The notes: a model not told the origin generated them from the letters alone. 64,000 nt of DNA from Brevundimonas sp. SH203 (GCF_002157625.1 NZ_BDMM01000004.1:286656-350655); one strand, 5' to 3'; positions 23,939 to 34,896 are shown, numbered from the stretch's first letter. A program made the numbers and translations.

Positions 23939-25258
23939 ATGGACGCCGCCAGCCTCTATGCCGAACGGCTGAAGACCCCCGACCAGGCCGCCGCCCTGAT
24001 CGCCTCGGGAGCCAAGGTCGCCATGGGCCTGGGCGCGTCCCAGCCGCCGGCCCTGCTCAAGGCCCTGGCCGACCGGGCCGAGCGCGGCGAGGTCGAGGAC
24101 GTCAACCTCTACTATCTGCTCAGCACCGCCATCGCCGGCCAGACGGTGCTGCGCGACGAACTGATGGGGCGCATCCGACCGTGGAGCCTGTTCCATACGG
24201 CCATCGAACGCGGGCTGGAGCAGAGGGCGCGCGACGCGGGCCGGCCCAATCCGGTCCAGTTCATCCCCACCGGCTTCCAGCAGTCGCCGCGCCTGCTGTG
24301 CCGCGAGGTCGGGGTGGATACGCTGATCTGCACCGTGTCGCCGATGGATGAGGACGGCTTCTTCTCGTTCGGGACCAACACCGACTACGCCAAGCCGGTG
24401 TCCGAGACGGCGCGCACGGTGATCGTCGAGGTCAATCCGCACATGCCGCGCGTGTTCGGCGACTGCGCCGTCCATGTGTCGCGGGTCGCGGCCGTCGTCG
24501 AACACGCCGCCCCGCTTCTGGTCGTGCCTAGGGCCCAGCCCCAGCCGGCGGATCGGATCATCGGCCGGACCATCGCCGATCTGGTCGAGGACGGCTCGAC
24601 GCTTCAGATGGGCATCGGAGCCCTGCCCAACGCCGTCTGCGACGCTCTGAAGGACCACCGCCACATAGGCGTCCATACCGAGATGCTGACGCCCGGCCTG
24701 GTCGAGCTGATGCAGGCGGGGGCGGCCGATCATTCCCGCAAGACCCTGCATCCCGGCGTCGGCGTCTTCGCCTTTTCGATGGGGGACCAGAACACCTACG
24801 ACTTCCTGGACGGCAATCGCGGGCTGGAGGCCCATCCGGTCTCCTATGTGAACGATCCGGCGGTGATCGCCCGCAATGCGAAGATGATCTCGGTCAACGC
24901 CACGCTCCAGGTCGATCTGAGCGGCGCCTGCTGTTCGGAATATCTGAACGGACGCCAGTTCACGGCCTCGGGCGGCCAGCTGGACTTCGTGCGCGGAGCC
25001 TATGGATCGGAGGGCGGCAAGTCGATCATCGCCTGCCATTCCACGGCGGCGAAGGGGACGGCCTCGCGCATCGTGGCGCGGCTGGACGGGCCGGTGACGA
25101 CGCCGCGCAACGACACCCACATCGTCGTCACCGAACACGGCTGGACCGACCTGAAGGGAAAATCGACCAGCGAACGGGCGATGGCCCTGATCGCCCTGGC
25201 CGCGCCCGAGTTCCGCGAGGGCCTGAGGCGCGAGGCCCGCGACCAGGGCCTGATCTGA
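23939..25258 (+). CDS. Acetyl-CoA hydrolase/transferase family protein (4-hydroxybutyrate CoA-transferase type)
   Basis: A 439-residue class I CoA-transferase. The N-terminal half covers the acetyl-CoA hydrolase/transferase domain, the C-terminal half (about 270-430) the second domain with GVHTEMLTPGLVELMQAGA, whose Glu is in the place of the catalytic glutamate that forms the CoA thioester. GQLDFVRGAYGSEGGKSIIA and the ending VTEHGWTDLKGKSTSERA are typical of this family. It probably moves CoA between an acyl-CoA and acetate or hydroxybutyrate. It stands alone between a PAP2 phosphatase and an ABC ATPase, so the pathway is not shown by context. Confidence 0.88.
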   Translation: MDAASLYAERLKTPDQAAALIASGAKVAMGLGASQPPALLKALADRAERGEVEDVNLYYLLSTAIAGQTVLRDELMGRIRPWSLFHTAIERGLEQRARDAGRPNPVQFIPTGFQQSPRLLCREVGVDTLICTVSPMDEDGFFSFGTNTDYAKPVSETARTVIVEVNPHMPRVFGDCAVHVSRVAAVVEHAAPLLVVPRAQPQPADRIIGRTIADLVEDGSTLQMGIGALPNAVCDALKDHRHIGVHTEMLTPGLVELMQAGAADHSRKTLHPGVGVFAFSMGDQNTYDFLDGNRGLEAHPVSYVNDPAVIARNAKMISVNATLQVDLSGACCSEYLNGRQFTASGGQLDFVRGAYGSEGGKSIIACHSTAAKGTASRIVARLDGPVTTPRNDTHIVVTEHGWTDLKGKSTSERAMALIALAAPEFREGLRREARDQGLI

Positions 25259-25305
25259 CGCCGCACGGGTTCCGTCTCGTGCGGCTCACGGCTAGGCTTT
25301 CGCCC

Positions 25306-26109
25306 ATGACCCCGCCCCTTCTGTCGATCGACCGCGTCAGCGTCGCGCGCGGCGACCGCGCCCTGTTGAACAGCGTCAGCCTGACCCTGCCCGAGGGGCG
25401 CCACACCGCCATCCTGGGCCGCAACGGATCGGGCAAGTCCACCCTGGTCCAGCTGATCACCCGCCAGATCTATCCGACCGTCGGCGCAGAGGGCGACGGC
25501 GGCCCGGGCGAGGTCCGCATCCTGGGCCGCGCCCACTGGGACGTGTTCGAACTGCGCCGCCTGCTGGGCGTGGTGTCGCCCGCCGTCCAGTCCGACTTCA
25601 CCAGCGACGAGGGGCTGGAGGTGTTCGACGCGGTCGTGTCCGGCTTCTTCGCCGCGCGCGGGGTGTGGAACCACAGGGTGACGGAGGCGATGCGCCGCGC
25701 CAGCCGCGAGGCGCTGGAGCGGATGGGCGTGGCCCATCTGATCGGACGCAGGATGGCCACCCTGTCGACCGGCGAGGCGCGTCGGGTGCTGATCGCCCGC
25801 GCCCTGGTCCACAAGCCCCGCGCCCTGCTGCTGGACGAACCCTGCGGCGGACTGGACCCGGCGACGCGGCGGCAGTTTCTGGAGGCGCTGCGCGACGTGG
25901 CGCGGTCGGGCATGACCCTGGTGCTGATCACCCATCACATCGAGGAAATCCTGCCCGAGATCGACCATCTGGTCCTGCTGCGCGAGGGTCGGGTGCTGGC
26001 GGACGGGACCAAGGACGCCCTCCTGACCCGCCCGGTCCTCAGCGACTTGTTCGGCCTGCCCGTCACGGTCGAGCGGCGCGGCGACTGGTTCTGGGCGCAT
26101 CTGGACTGA
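25306..26109 (+). CDS. Stand-alone ABC transporter ATP-binding protein
   Basis: A 267-residue ATPase with Walker A LGRNGSGKST, signature LSTGEARRV (the usual LSGGE/Q has T in the third place), Walker B ALLLDEPCGGLD and switch His in LITHHIEEI. The sequence after Walker A and the mid-part (VVSGFFAARGVWN) resemble the ModF/YlmA-type single-subunit ATPases. No permease or binding-protein gene is nearby, so its membrane partner, if any, is elsewhere. The ATG at 25306 gives a natural N-terminus (MTPPLLSIDRVSV); an upstream frame start at 25279 adds nine residues of poor quality. Confidence 0.85.
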   Translation: MTPPLLSIDRVSVARGDRALLNSVSLTLPEGRHTAILGRNGSGKSTLVQLITRQIYPTVGAEGDGGPGEVRILGRAHWDVFELRRLLGVVSPAVQSDFTSDEGLEVFDAVVSGFFAARGVWNHRVTEAMRRASREALERMGVAHLIGRRMATLSTGEARRVLIARALVHKPRALLLDEPCGGLDPATRRQFLEALRDVARSGMTLVLITHHIEEILPEIDHLVLLREGRVLADGTKDALLTRPVLSDLFGLPVTVERRGDWFWAHLD

Positions 26110-26154
26110 GGCCGGCTTGCCGCAGGATGGGGAAAGGAAGAAGCTGGACCCCTG

Positions 26155-27444
26155 ATGCTGCGCCCTCTTCTCCTGATCCTGGCCCTGATCGCTGCGCCCG
26201 TCGGCGCTAACGCGGCCCAGCGGGCCTATGCGACGCAAGGCCTGTGCGGCGGGCGGCCGATGACGACGGTGCGGATGGCGCCCGGCTATTGTCTGGGATT
26301 GGTGTGGCAGGGCCAAGGGGCGGACGGGCCGCGAATGCCGCGCGGCCTGTTGGCGCTATCGGGCGGCGACTGGCTGGTCACGGACCTGGGCGGCTGGCAG
26401 GCGGGACGGGGCTCGGTCTGGCGGCTGTCGTTCGCCCCGGACGGCTCGGCGCGCTGGCGCAGGCTGGCCCAGGGCCTGTCCATGCCCCACACCGTGGCGC
26501 GCGGGCCGGACGGGCGCGTCTATGTGTCCGAGATGAACCGCATCCTGACGCTGGACCCCGACGCGGCCGATCCGGCGGCGACGGTGCGGACGGTGATCGG
26601 CGGCCTGCCCGACAACCGGCTGCACGACAATCGCCACCCGCTGTCCAGCTTCGTCTTCGACGGCGACGGCGCTCTGCTGGTCAATGTCGGCGCGCCCAGC
26701 GACCGCTGCGTGGACGCCAGGGGCCGACCGCAGACGACGGCCTCGGGCGCCTGCGTCGACAGCGCCGAGACGGCCCAGGTGCGGCGTCACGCCTATCTGG
26801 GGAACGGCCGCTGGGCCGAAGACAGCACGGTCTTCGCCTCGGGCCTTCGGAACTCCATCGCCCTGGTTCGGCATCCGTCGGGCACGATCCTGCAGGGCGA
26901 GAATTCGGTCGATCTGACCACGCCCGACCATCCCTATGACGAGATCAACGTCCTGCGCCGGGGCGGCGATTACGGCTGGCCCTATTGCGTCGATCTGGCC
27001 ACGCCCCTGCCGGGCTGGAGCGCGGTCCAGGCGCGGTGCGGACAGCGCGTCCGGCCCGTGGCGCTGCTGCCGCCGCACGCCGCGCCGCTGGACCTGATCT
27101 ATTACGAGGGGACGATGTTCCCGGAACTGCGCGGCCGGCTGCTGATGAGCTGGCACGGCTATCGCCGCACGGGCGGACGGATCGTGGCGGCCGAGACGGA
27201 CGACCGGGGACGCCCCCTGACCGACGTCGGCGGCCGCTACGCCCTGTATCCACGCGGTTCGGCGCCCTATCCGACAGGCGCGCCCAGCGTGCGCGGCAAG
27301 GTGTTGACGCCCGGCTGGGATGCGGTCGCGGGCCGCCAGCCGAGCGGATCGCCGGTGGTGATGGCCGTCGCCGCCGACGGCGCGATCTGGGTCACGGACG
27401 ACCGCAGCCGGGCGATCCTGAGGATCGCCCGGCCGACGGATTAG
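26155..27444 (+). CDS. PQQ-dependent sugar dehydrogenase-like protein (glucose/sorbosone dehydrogenase fold)
   Basis: A 429-residue exported protein with a signal peptide ([16 protein letters not shown]) and a six-bladed propeller of the soluble glucose/sorbosone dehydrogenase type. Recognisable blades include [66 protein letters not shown] and [27 protein letters not shown]. Members oxidise sugars in the periplasm with PQQ, but many lack proven activity. The gene converges with argG and overlaps its 3' end by four bases (27441-27444). Confidence 0.8.
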   Translation: MLRPLLLILALIAAPVGANAAQRAYATQGLCGGRPMTTVRMAPGYCLGLVWQGQGADGPRMPRGLLALSGGDWLVTDLGGWQAGRGSVWRLSFAPDGSARWRRLAQGLSMPHTVARGPDGRVYVSEMNRILTLDPDAADPAATVRTVIGGLPDNRLHDNRHPLSSFVFDGDGALLVNVGAPSDRCVDARGRPQTTASGACVDSAETAQVRRHAYLGNGRWAEDSTVFASGLRNSIALVRHPSGTILQGENSVDLTTPDHPYDEINVLRRGGDYGWPYCVDLATPLPGWSAVQARCGQRVRPVALLPPHAAPLDLIYYEGTMFPELRGRLLMSWHGYRRTGGRIVAAETDDRGRPLTDVGGRYALYPRGSAPYPTGAPSVRGKVLTPGWDAVAGRQPSGSPVVMAVAADGAIWVTDDRSRAILRIARPTD

Positions 27445-28679
27445 CCCTCGCGCGCCTCGCGCTTGGCCAGGACGCGCAGGCGAAGCGCGTTCAGCTTGAT
27501 AAAGCCGGCGGCGTCCTTGTGGTCGTAGGCCTGGACGCCTTCCTCGAAGGTGACGAGGTCCTGATCGTACAGGCTGTTGGGGCTTTCGCGGCCGACGACC
27601 GAGACATTGCCCTTGTACAGCTTGACCTTGACCGCGCCGGAGACCTTTTCCTGCGACTTGTCGATGGCGGCCTGCAGCATCTCGCGCTCGGGCGAGAACC
27701 AGAAGCCGTTGTAGATCAGCTCGGCGTATTTCGGCATCAGCTGGTCCTTCAGGTGCATGGAGCCGCCGTCCAGGGTGATGCTTTCGATGCCGCGGTGGGC
27801 CGCGATCAGGATGGTCCCGCCGGGGGTCTCATAGACGCCGCGCGACTTCATGCCGACGAAGCGGTTCTCGACCAGGTCCAGACGGCCGATCCCGTTGTCG
27901 TGGCCGTACTGGTTCAGGGCGGTCAGGAGCGTGGCGGGCGACATGGCCTCGCCGTTGATCGAGACGGGGTCGCCCTTTTCGAAGCCGATCTCGATGACCG
28001 TCGCCACGTCCGGCGCGTCTTCGGGGCTGATGGTGCGCTGGTGGACGAACTCGGGGGCCCCGACCGCCGGATCTTCCAGCACCTTGCCCTCGGAGGAAGA
28101 GTGCAGAAGGTTGGCGTCGACGCTGAACGGCGCCTCGCCACGCTTGTCCTTGGAAATCGGGATCTGGTTCTTCTCGGCGAAGTCCAGCAGCGCCTCGCGG
28201 CTGCGGAACGCCCACTCGCGCCAGGGGGCGATGACGCGGATGTCGGGCTCCAGCGCATAATAGCCCAGTTCGAACCGGACCTGATCGTTGCCCTTGCCGG
28301 TCGCGCCGTGACAGACGGCGTCGGCCCCGACCTGACGCGCGATCTCGATCTGGCGCTTGGAGATCAGCGGGCGGGCGATGGAGGTGCCCAGCAGATAGTC
28401 GCCCTCGTACTGCGCATTGGCGCGGAACATGGGGAAGACGAAGTCGCGCACGAACTCTTCGCGCAGGTCGTCGATGAAGATGTTTTCGGGCTTGATGCCC
28501 AGCTTCAGCGCCTTCTCGCGCGCCGGGCCAAGCTCCTCGCCCTGGCCCAGGTCGGCGGTGAAGGTCACGACCTCGGCGTTATATTCGGTTTGCAGCCACT
28601 TCAGGATGATCGAGGTGTCCAGGCCGCCGGAATAGGCGAGGACGACTTTCTTGACGGGCTTGTCGGCGGGGGCGGACAT
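27441..28679 (-). CDS. argG: Argininosuccinate synthase
   Basis: Joins citrulline and aspartate with ATP hydrolysis to AMP, the penultimate step of arginine synthesis in the cytosol. The 412-residue length is usual for the family. The ATP pyrophosphatase loop AYSGGLDTS is at 15-23; [15 protein letters not shown] and the citrulline/aspartate-binding stretch [21 protein letters not shown] are intact. The gene stands alone and is divergent from the M16 protease gene, with 205 bp between them for both promoters. No ARG-box was identified. Confidence 0.96.
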   Translation of the reverse strand: MSAPADKPVKKVVLAYSGGLDTSIILKWLQTEYNAEVVTFTADLGQGEELGPAREKALKLGIKPENIFIDDLREEFVRDFVFPMFRANAQYEGDYLLGTSIARPLISKRQIEIARQVGADAVCHGATGKGNDQVRFELGYYALEPDIRVIAPWREWAFRSREALLDFAEKNQIPISKDKRGEAPFSVDANLLHSSSEGKVLEDPAVGAPEFVHQRTISPEDAPDVATVIEIGFEKGDPVSINGEAMSPATLLTALNQYGHDNGIGRLDLVENRFVGMKSRGVYETPGGTILIAAHRGIESITLDGGSMHLKDQLMPKYAELIYNGFWFSPEREMLQAAIDKSQEKVSGAVKVKLYKGNVSVVGRESPNSLYDQDLVTFEEGVQAYDHKDAAGFIKLNALRLRVLAKREAREG

Positions 28680-28884
28680 GGCGGCTCTTTCGAAAACAAG
28701 TGGCGCGACGGTCGGGGAGTTGACGCGCGCATAAGACCGGGGGTCCGGCGATGCAACCCTTAAGCTCGCGCGCGGCTTGGCCGTTCGCCGCTCAAGATGA
28801 AGCTTTGGTCATGTTTCATTCCGTCGCGTTGCCAGCCGATTGACCCGCGTTATGGTCCCGGCACCTGCAATCCGAGGATGATCC

Positions 28885-31746
28885 ATGCGCCGCACCGGCT
28901 CTTTCGTCGCCGCCGCCGCCCTTCTGGCGGCGTCCACCCCCGTCTGGGCCTCCGTCGCGCCCACGCCCGCCGCCCAAACCGCCCCGACAGCTCCGGCTGC
29001 GCCCCGCGCCGCGCCGGTCGCCGACCTGCTCGCCGCCGTGGATATTCCCTACACGAAGTTCACCCTGGACAACGGCCTGACCGTGCTGGTCCACGAGGAC
29101 CACAAGGCCCCGGTCGTCGCCGTTTCGGTCTGGTACAACGTCGGCTCCAAGGACGAGCCGGCGGGTAAGACCGGCTTCGCCCACCTGTTCGAACACCTGA
29201 TGTTCGGCGGCTCGGAAAATGCGCCCGGCAGCTATTTCACGCCGATGCGAAACATGGGCGCGACCGACATGAACGGGACCACCTATTTCGACCGCACCAA
29301 CTATTTCGAGACCGTGCCGGTCCCCGCGCTTGAACAGGCCCTGTTCATGGAAAGCGACCGGATGGGCTATATGCTGGGCGCCATCAGCCAGCAGACGCTG
29401 GATCTGCAACGCGGTGTCGTCCAGAACGAGAAGCGTCAGGGCGACAACCAGCCCTATGGCCTGAACCAGTACAAGCAGCTGGAGGCCCTGTTCCCCGAAG
29501 GCCACCCCTATCGCCACTCGACCATCGGCTCGATGGCCGATCTGGACGCCGCGTCCATGCAGACGGTGCGCGACTGGTTCACCTCCAACTACGGCCCGAA
29601 CAACGCCGTGTTGGTGCTGGCCGGCGACATCACGCCCGCCAGGGCGCGTGAGCTGACCGACAAATATTTCGGCCCCATCGCGCGCGGTCCCGTCAACAAT
29701 CCGGCCCAGGCGCCCGTGCCGACCCTGGCCGCGCCGCTGAACGAAACCACCCGCGACCGCGTGTCCAACGCCCAGGTCGAGGTCAGCTGGGCCGTGCCGG
29801 GAATGCTGGACGCGGACTCCGTGCCGCTCAGCGTCGCCGCCTCGGTCCTGGGCGGCCTGGCGTCGTCGCGCCTGGACAACGAACTGGTGCGCGGCGAGCA
29901 GACGGCCGTTTCGGTCAGCGCCGGCAACAGCGCCTTCCATCGCGTCGGCATCTTCGAGATGAGCGCCATGGTCAAGCCGGGCGAAGACCCGGCCGCCGTC
30001 GAGGCGCGGATGCGTGAAATCCTGAACGGCCTGATCGCCGACGGCCCGACCCAGGACGAGATCGACCGCGTCGTCACCCAATATGCGTCGCGCCGCATCC
30101 AGGGCCTGGAACAGGTCGGCGGCTTCGGCGGCAAGGCCACGGCGCTGGCCGAGGGCCAGCTCTATGCCGGCGATCCCGACTTCTACAAGAAGCAGCTGGC
30201 CGCCTACGCCGCCGTCACGCCGGCCCAGGTCAAGGCCGCCATGCAGAAGTGGCTGACCCGTCCGGCCTATACGCTGACGACCCTGCCGGGCGAGCGCGAG
30301 GCCTATCAGGAGGCGGCGGCCGCCCCGTCGGGCGCGAACCACACGCCGGCGCCGGAGATCCAGCGCAAGACGCGCATGGCCCGGCCCGAGATCGGCCAGG
30401 TCGCCAACGTCGACTTCCCGGCCGTCGAGCGCACCCGCCTGTCGAACGGGATGGAGGTGATCTACGCCCGTCGCGACGCCACGCCGACGACCCGGATCGC
30501 GCTCGACTTCGACGCGGGTCTGGCGGCCGACGACCGCTCCAAACTGGGCCTGCAGACCCTGATGCTGGACCTGATGGACGAGGGCGCCGGCGGCCGGAAC
30601 GCCACGCAGCTGGCCGAGGCGCAGGAAGCCCTGGGCGCCACCATCACCACCGGCGCCACGATGGACAGTTCGGTGATCCAGCTGTCGGCCCTGACGCCGA
30701 ACCTTCAGCCGTCGGTGGCGCTGATGGCCGATGTGGTGCGACGCCCGACCTTCGCCCCGGCGGAGCTGGAGCGGCTGCGCGCCAGCCGCCTGTCGCGCAT
30801 CGCCGCCGAACGCACCCAGCCGGCCGCCCTGGCCAGCCGCGCCCTGCCGGAACTGATCTATGGAACGGCCAGCCCCTACGGCCGTCCGTTCAGCGGCGCG
30901 GGCGACGAGGCCAGCGTCAAGGCGATCACCGACGCCGACATCCGCGCCGATCACGCCAAGTGGATTCGCCCCGACAACGCCAAGCTGTTCGTCGTCTCGG
31001 ACAAGCCGCTGGCCGAGATCACCCCGATTCTGGACGCCGCCTTCGGCCAGTGGGTGCCGCCTGCAGCGGCCAAGCCGGTCAAGGACTTCTCGGCCCCCAT
31101 CCCGGCCGCAACGCCCAAGATCGTGCTGATCGACCGTCCGCAATCGCCCCAGTCCTACATCATGGGCGGCGAGGTTCTGGGCGTTTCGGGCACGGACGAT
31201 CTGTTGGTGCTGAACGCGGCCAACAATGTGCTGGGCAACGACTTCCTCTCGCGCATCAACTCGGACCTGCGCGAGACCAAGAGCTGGTCCTACGGCGTCA
31301 ACGCCTCGGTCAATTCGTTCGCCGGTCGCGTGCCCTATCTGGTCACCGCCCCGGTCCAGGCCGACAAGACCGGCCCGGCCATCGAAGCCCTGAACCAGCA
31401 GTTCAACGACTTCCTGTCGGGCGGCAAGGGCGTGACGCCCGAGGAGCTGCAACGCACGATCAACGGCAATACGCGCCGTCTGGCGGGCAGCTACGAGACC
31501 TCGTCGGCCGTGCTGGGGGCCATGCGCCAGAACGCCCTCCTGGGTCGTCCCGACGACTATCCCGAGACGGTCGCGGCGCGCACCAACGCCCTGACGGCCG
31601 CCCAACTGGACGCCGCCGCCAAGGCCGCCATCGACCCGTCCCGCTTCGTCTGGGTGGTGGTCGGCGACGCCTCGGTGGTCAAGCCGCAGCTGGACGCCCT
31701 TGGCATCCCGGTCGAGGTCCGCTCGGCCGCGCCCGCCGCACAATAG
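28885..31746 (+). CDS. M16 zinc metallopeptidase, two-module, exported
   Basis: A 953-residue pitrilysin-family protease with a signal peptide (about 1-23) and two M16 halves. The zinc site is the inverted motif HLFEH at residues 100-104, followed about 75 residues later by the expected acidic region (LNQYKQLEALFPEGHPYRHS). The second half (from about 500) has the same fold without HxxEH (GLAADDRSKLGLQTLMLDLM), so it is the inactive partner, as in other fused members. It probably degrades peptides in the periplasm. The start has GAGGA upstream. A strong terminator follows. Confidence 0.92.
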   Translation: MRRTGSFVAAAALLAASTPVWASVAPTPAAQTAPTAPAAPRAAPVADLLAAVDIPYTKFTLDNGLTVLVHEDHKAPVVAVSVWYNVGSKDEPAGKTGFAHLFEHLMFGGSENAPGSYFTPMRNMGATDMNGTTYFDRTNYFETVPVPALEQALFMESDRMGYMLGAISQQTLDLQRGVVQNEKRQGDNQPYGLNQYKQLEALFPEGHPYRHSTIGSMADLDAASMQTVRDWFTSNYGPNNAVLVLAGDITPARARELTDKYFGPIARGPVNNPAQAPVPTLAAPLNETTRDRVSNAQVEVSWAVPGMLDADSVPLSVAASVLGGLASSRLDNELVRGEQTAVSVSAGNSAFHRVGIFEMSAMVKPGEDPAAVEARMREILNGLIADGPTQDEIDRVVTQYASRRIQGLEQVGGFGGKATALAEGQLYAGDPDFYKKQLAAYAAVTPAQVKAAMQKWLTRPAYTLTTLPGEREAYQEAAAAPSGANHTPAPEIQRKTRMARPEIGQVANVDFPAVERTRLSNGMEVIYARRDATPTTRIALDFDAGLAADDRSKLGLQTLMLDLMDEGAGGRNATQLAEAQEALGATITTGATMDSSVIQLSALTPNLQPSVALMADVVRRPTFAPAELERLRASRLSRIAAERTQPAALASRALPELIYGTASPYGRPFSGAGDEASVKAITDADIRADHAKWIRPDNAKLFVVSDKPLAEITPILDAAFGQWVPPAAAKPVKDFSAPIPAATPKIVLIDRPQSPQSYIMGGEVLGVSGTDDLLVLNAANNVLGNDFLSRINSDLRETKSWSYGVNASVNSFAGRVPYLVTAPVQADKTGPAIEALNQQFNDFLSGGKGVTPEELQRTINGNTRRLAGSYETSSAVLGAMRQNALLGRPDDYPETVAARTNALTAAQLDAAAKAAIDPSRFVWVVVGDASVVKPQLDALGIPVEVRSAAPAAQ

Positions 31747-31769
31747 GGCGCGGACAGCCGGAAACGACG

Positions 31770-31800
31770 AAGGCCCGGAGCGCGATCTCCGGGCCTTTTC
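31770..31800 (+). terminator. Intrinsic terminator of the M16 gene
   Basis: A stem of AAGGCCCGGAG against CTCCGGGCCTT around a short loop (CGCGAT) runs into TTTTC, 23 bases after the stop codon. Confidence 0.85.
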
Positions 31801-31873
31801 ATTTGTCTATGGCGTCAGGCGGCGGCGACCGATTCAGCGTTTCCCGCGTCAGCGGGCTTTGGCTGTGGCCGGG

Positions 31874-31968
31874 TTCATCACGACGATCACAACGGATGCA
31901 CGGCGGGCACGACGAAACCAGACGCCCGTCGTGTGCGTCGTGCGATCGCCGTGCCCGTTGTGATGAAA
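31874..31968. repeat. Long imperfect inverted repeat
   Basis: Four blocks pair in order across a 95-bp span: TTCATCAC, AACGG, CACGGCG and CACGACG on the left meet their complements on the right, with small bulges. The loop contains AAACCAGACGCCC. The interval 31747-32017 has no gene apart from this and the terminator. It could be a decayed repeat element or a structured RNA; no T run follows, so it is not an intrinsic terminator. Confidence 0.55.
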
Positions 31969-32017
31969 GACATCTTGCCGCCGCAGGCGGCTGGTCACGC
32001 CATGACGGCGGAAGGGT

Positions 32018-32671
32018 TCAGTCCAGCGTCGCGTCGGTCGTGCGCATGATCTCGGCGCGCAGTTCGGGCAGGCCCAGACCCTTTTCCGACGAGGTCAGTG
32101 CGACCACGGGAAAGGCGGCGGGGCGTTTGGAGATGGCCTTCAGCGTGGCCTCCTGCACCTTCTCGCCCTCGCCCTTCTTCAGCTTGTCGGCCTTGGTCAG
32201 GACGATCTGATAGCTGACGGCGGCCATGTCCAGGGCGTCCAGCGCCTCGGCGTCCACGTTCTTCAGCCCGTGGCGGCTGTCAATCAGCAGATAGACCCGC
32301 TTCAACGTCACCCGCCCGCGCAGATAGTCGCGGCCAAGGTCCTGGAACTTCTTGACCGTGGTCTTGGACGCCTTGGCCCAGCCATAGCCGGGCAGGTCGA
32401 CCAGACGCATCCGGCCGTCCAGATCGAAGAAGTTGACCTCGCGCGTGCGGCCCGGCTCGTTCGACGCGCGGGCCAGCTTGTGCATCCCCACCAGCCCGTT
32501 GATCAGGCTGGACTTGCCCACGTTGGAGCGACCGGCGAAGGCGATTTCGGGCAGGTCGGGATCGGGCAGCTGCTCGATCTTGGCCGCGCCCATGACGAAG
32601 GTCGCGGGCCGCGCGAACAGGATGCGCGCGGCCTCGATGTCCTCGGGCGTGAACTCGGTCTCTTCGATCAC
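32018..32671 (-). CDS. engB: Ribosome-biogenesis GTPase EngB/YsxC
   Basis: A 217-residue TrmE-Era-type GTPase that acts in assembly of the large ribosomal subunit and is usually essential. Motifs: G1 [10 protein letters not shown]2 region [12 protein letters not shown]3 DLPGYGWA, G4 TKADKL and G5 VALTSSEKG. The start is GTG 32671, whose GTGA overlaps the YidC stop; a longer open frame upstream lies inside yidC and was rejected. It is the last gene of the rpmH-rnpA-yidC chain. Confidence 0.93.
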   Translation of the reverse strand: MIEETEFTPEDIEAARILFARPATFVMGAAKIEQLPDPDLPEIAFAGRSNVGKSSLINGLVGMHKLARASNEPGRTREVNFFDLDGRMRLVDLPGYGWAKASKTTVKKFQDLGRDYLRGRVTLKRVYLLIDSRHGLKNVDAEALDALDMAAVSYQIVLTKADKLKKGEGEKVQEATLKAISKRPAAFPVVALTSSEKGLGLPELRAEIMRTTDATLD

Positions 32672-34464
32672 GCCGGCGATTTCTTGAAGCGGGCGAAGAA
32701 GGCGTCGATGGGGTTCTCGGCCTTGTAGCGGTGCATGATGACGTACTGCTGCAGGATGGTCAGGACGTTGGACCAGGCCCAGTAGATCAAAAGGCCCGCC
32801 GCGAACGGCGCCATGATGAAGGTGAAGATCAGCGGCATGAACTGGAAAATCTGACGCTGGACCGGATCGGCCGCCGGCGGGTTCATCGCCGTCTGCAGCC
32901 ACATGGTCAGGCCGTAGGCGATGGCCAGGAGGCCCAGGTGCAGCGGACCGGCCAGCAGGCCGCCGATCAGCGGCGCCGCCGCCGGGTCCCACGGGATCAG
33001 GCCGAACAGGTTCCAGATCGACGACGGATCGCGCGCCGACAGGTCGTGGATGAAGCCCAGGAACGGCTGGTGGCGCATTTCGATGGTGACTGTCAGCACC
33101 TTGTACAGGGCGTAGAAGACCGGAATCTGCAGCACCAGCGGAAGACAGCCGGCGACCGGATTGATCTTCTCCCGCTGATACAGCGCCATGGTTTCCTGCT
33201 GCTGCTTCTGCGGGTCGTCTTTGAACTTCTTCTTGATCTCCTCCATCTTGGGCTGGAGGTTCCGCATCTTGGACATCGAGGCGTAGGCGTTGTTGGCCAG
33301 CGGGAACATGACCAGTTTGACGATGACGGTCAGCGCCAGGATGGCCACGCCGAAGCTGCCGACCAGCCCATAGACATTTTCCAGAATCCAGAAGATCGGC
33401 CGCGTCAGGAACCAGAACATGCCCCAGTCGATCGCATAGACGAAGCGCGGCAGGTTCAGGCTCTGCTCATAGGATTTCAGCACCTCGGCCCGCTTGACCC
33501 CGGCGAACAGGCGCTGGGTCTCGGTCGCGGTTGCGCCCGGCTGGACCGTGCGGGTCGTGCCCAGGAGATTGGCTTCCAGCTGCTGGGCCGCGCCCTCGCC
33601 GCGCACGCGGAATTCGGTCTCGACCGCCTCGTTCTGCTGGGGCAGCAGGGCCGCCAGCCAGTATTTGTCGGTGATGCCCAGCCAGCCGCCGGTCGAGGCG
33701 TTCTCGATGCGCGGCTCCTTCAGCCAGTCCTTGTACTTCTTCTGCTCGGTCCGGTAGTCGCCCGGCTTGCCGAAGGTGCCGATGGCGCCCTCGTGGACGA
33801 TGTGGGACGAACCGGCCGCGGGCGGCACGCCCTGGCGCTGGACGCTGCCGTAGGGGGCGATGGTGATGGGCTGCGTCCCCAGGTTCTGGACCGTGTCCTG
33901 GATCGAGAAGACGTATTTGTCGTCCACCGACATGACCCGGGTGAAGCGCAGGCCCTGTCCATTGTCCCAGGTCAGGGTGATCGGCGTGGTCGGGGTCAGG
34001 GTCGAGCCGTTGGTCAGGCGCCACACCGTGTTCGGTCCCGGCACGCCGCCGGCCACGTTCGGGCCGGTCCAGCCGAACTGGGCGAAATAGGCGTTCTGCA
34101 TCCCCTGCGGGCGGAACAGCTCCACCGGCTGGGGCTTGTCCTGAACCTCGCGATAGTCGGTCAGGAACAGGTCGTCGATGCGCCCGCCCTGCAGCGACAG
34201 CGACCCCTTCAGCGTGCCCGACTGGATCGGCACCCGCGCGGCGCTGCTCAACGCCTGGCTGCGGTCGGTGACGAAGGTCGGTCCCTGCGGGCTCATCGCC
34301 GTGCGGGCGGCGTTCTCGGCCGTCTGCGACTGTTCGGCGTGGGCCGCCTGCTGCATGGCCCGCCGCTCGGCCTGCGGGCGCAGGACGGCGAAATAATAGA
34401 TCCCCATGATCAGGGCCGAGCACACGATGAAGATGATCGTGTTGCGCGTGTTCTCGTTTTTCAT
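32668..34464 (-). CDS. yidC: Membrane protein insertase YidC
   Basis: A 598-residue Gram-negative type YidC that inserts and folds inner-membrane proteins alone or with Sec. An N-terminal membrane helix ([19 protein letters not shown]) leads into a large periplasmic domain (about 30-360); the conserved 60-kDa core follows with five helices (for example [20 protein letters not shown] and [19 protein letters not shown]). The core carries the conserved [12 protein letters not shown] loop. It overlaps rnpA upstream (34461-34464) and engB downstream, so the three are translationally coupled. No yidD gene lies between rnpA and yidC. Confidence 0.96.
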   Translation of the reverse strand: MKNENTRNTIIFIVCSALIMGIYYFAVLRPQAERRAMQQAAHAEQSQTAENAARTAMSPQGPTFVTDRSQALSSAARVPIQSGTLKGSLSLQGGRIDDLFLTDYREVQDKPQPVELFRPQGMQNAYFAQFGWTGPNVAGGVPGPNTVWRLTNGSTLTPTTPITLTWDNGQGLRFTRVMSVDDKYVFSIQDTVQNLGTQPITIAPYGSVQRQGVPPAAGSSHIVHEGAIGTFGKPGDYRTEQKKYKDWLKEPRIENASTGGWLGITDKYWLAALLPQQNEAVETEFRVRGEGAAQQLEANLLGTTRTVQPGATATETQRLFAGVKRAEVLKSYEQSLNLPRFVYAIDWGMFWFLTRPIFWILENVYGLVGSFGVAILALTVIVKLVMFPLANNAYASMSKMRNLQPKMEEIKKKFKDDPQKQQQETMALYQREKINPVAGCLPLVLQIPVFYALYKVLTVTIEMRHQPFLGFIHDLSARDPSSIWNLFGLIPWDPAAAPLIGGLLAGPLHLGLLAIAYGLTMWLQTAMNPPAADPVQRQIFQFMPLIFTFIMAPFAAGLLIYWAWSNVLTILQQYVIMHRYKAENPIDAFFARFKKSPA

Positions 34465-34865
34465 GGAATCTGGCGGTCCTGGCCGGAGGGGGCGCGGGCG
34501 GGCGAAGGCCGGTCGGCCTTGGGTGTCGCCAGCCTTGTAAGGGTGGATTTCACGTCGTCAAGCAAACGGTCCCACGCGCGCTCCGTCGTGCCCATGCGGG
34601 CGATGAAGACATAGTCGCTGCCGGGCACGCCGTGATGGGCCAGCATGGCCCGCGCAGCCTCGCGCAGACGGCGCTTGGCGCGGTTGCGGACCACGGCGCC
34701 GCCGATCTTTTTCGTGGCGGTGAAGCCCAGGCCGATGTGCGGCGAACCGTCGCCGCGTTCCAGCCGCTGGATCACCACGGCGCCGCGCGCCTCGGAAACG
34801 CCTTTGGCGGCCGCCAGGAACTGGGGCCGCCGCAACAGACGCTTGATCTGTAAAGGGTCGCTCAT
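34461..34865 (-). CDS. rnpA: Ribonuclease P protein component
   Basis: The small protein subunit of RNase P, which matures tRNA 5' ends with the RNA subunit. The 134-residue sequence has the basic RNA-binding motif RNRAKRRLREAAR and the preceding strand GLGFTATKKIGGAV. The C-terminal 25 residues are Pro/Arg/Ser-rich and unlike the core family. The gene starts 31 bases after rpmH ends and overlaps yidC, the conserved arrangement near the replication origin in many bacteria. Confidence 0.93.
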   Translation of the reverse strand: MSDPLQIKRLLRRPQFLAAAKGVSEARGAVVIQRLERGDGSPHIGLGFTATKKIGGAVVRNRAKRRLREAARAMLAHHGVPGSDYVFIARMGTTERAWDRLLDDVKSTLTRLATPKADRPSPARAPSGQDRQIP

Positions 34866-34896
34866 GCGTCCGAAAGACCGGGACGCGATAAGCCGC

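Noticed and set aside
28816..31743. A 975-codon minus-strand open frame covering the M16 gene
   Set aside because: It is the mirror of a clear protease gene; the product is His/Arg/Gln/Gly-rich without family features. Long antisense frames are usual in high-GC DNA.
32731..34614. A 627-codon plus-strand frame antisense to yidC and rnpA
   Set aside because: yidC and rnpA are certain; the frame is a shadow.
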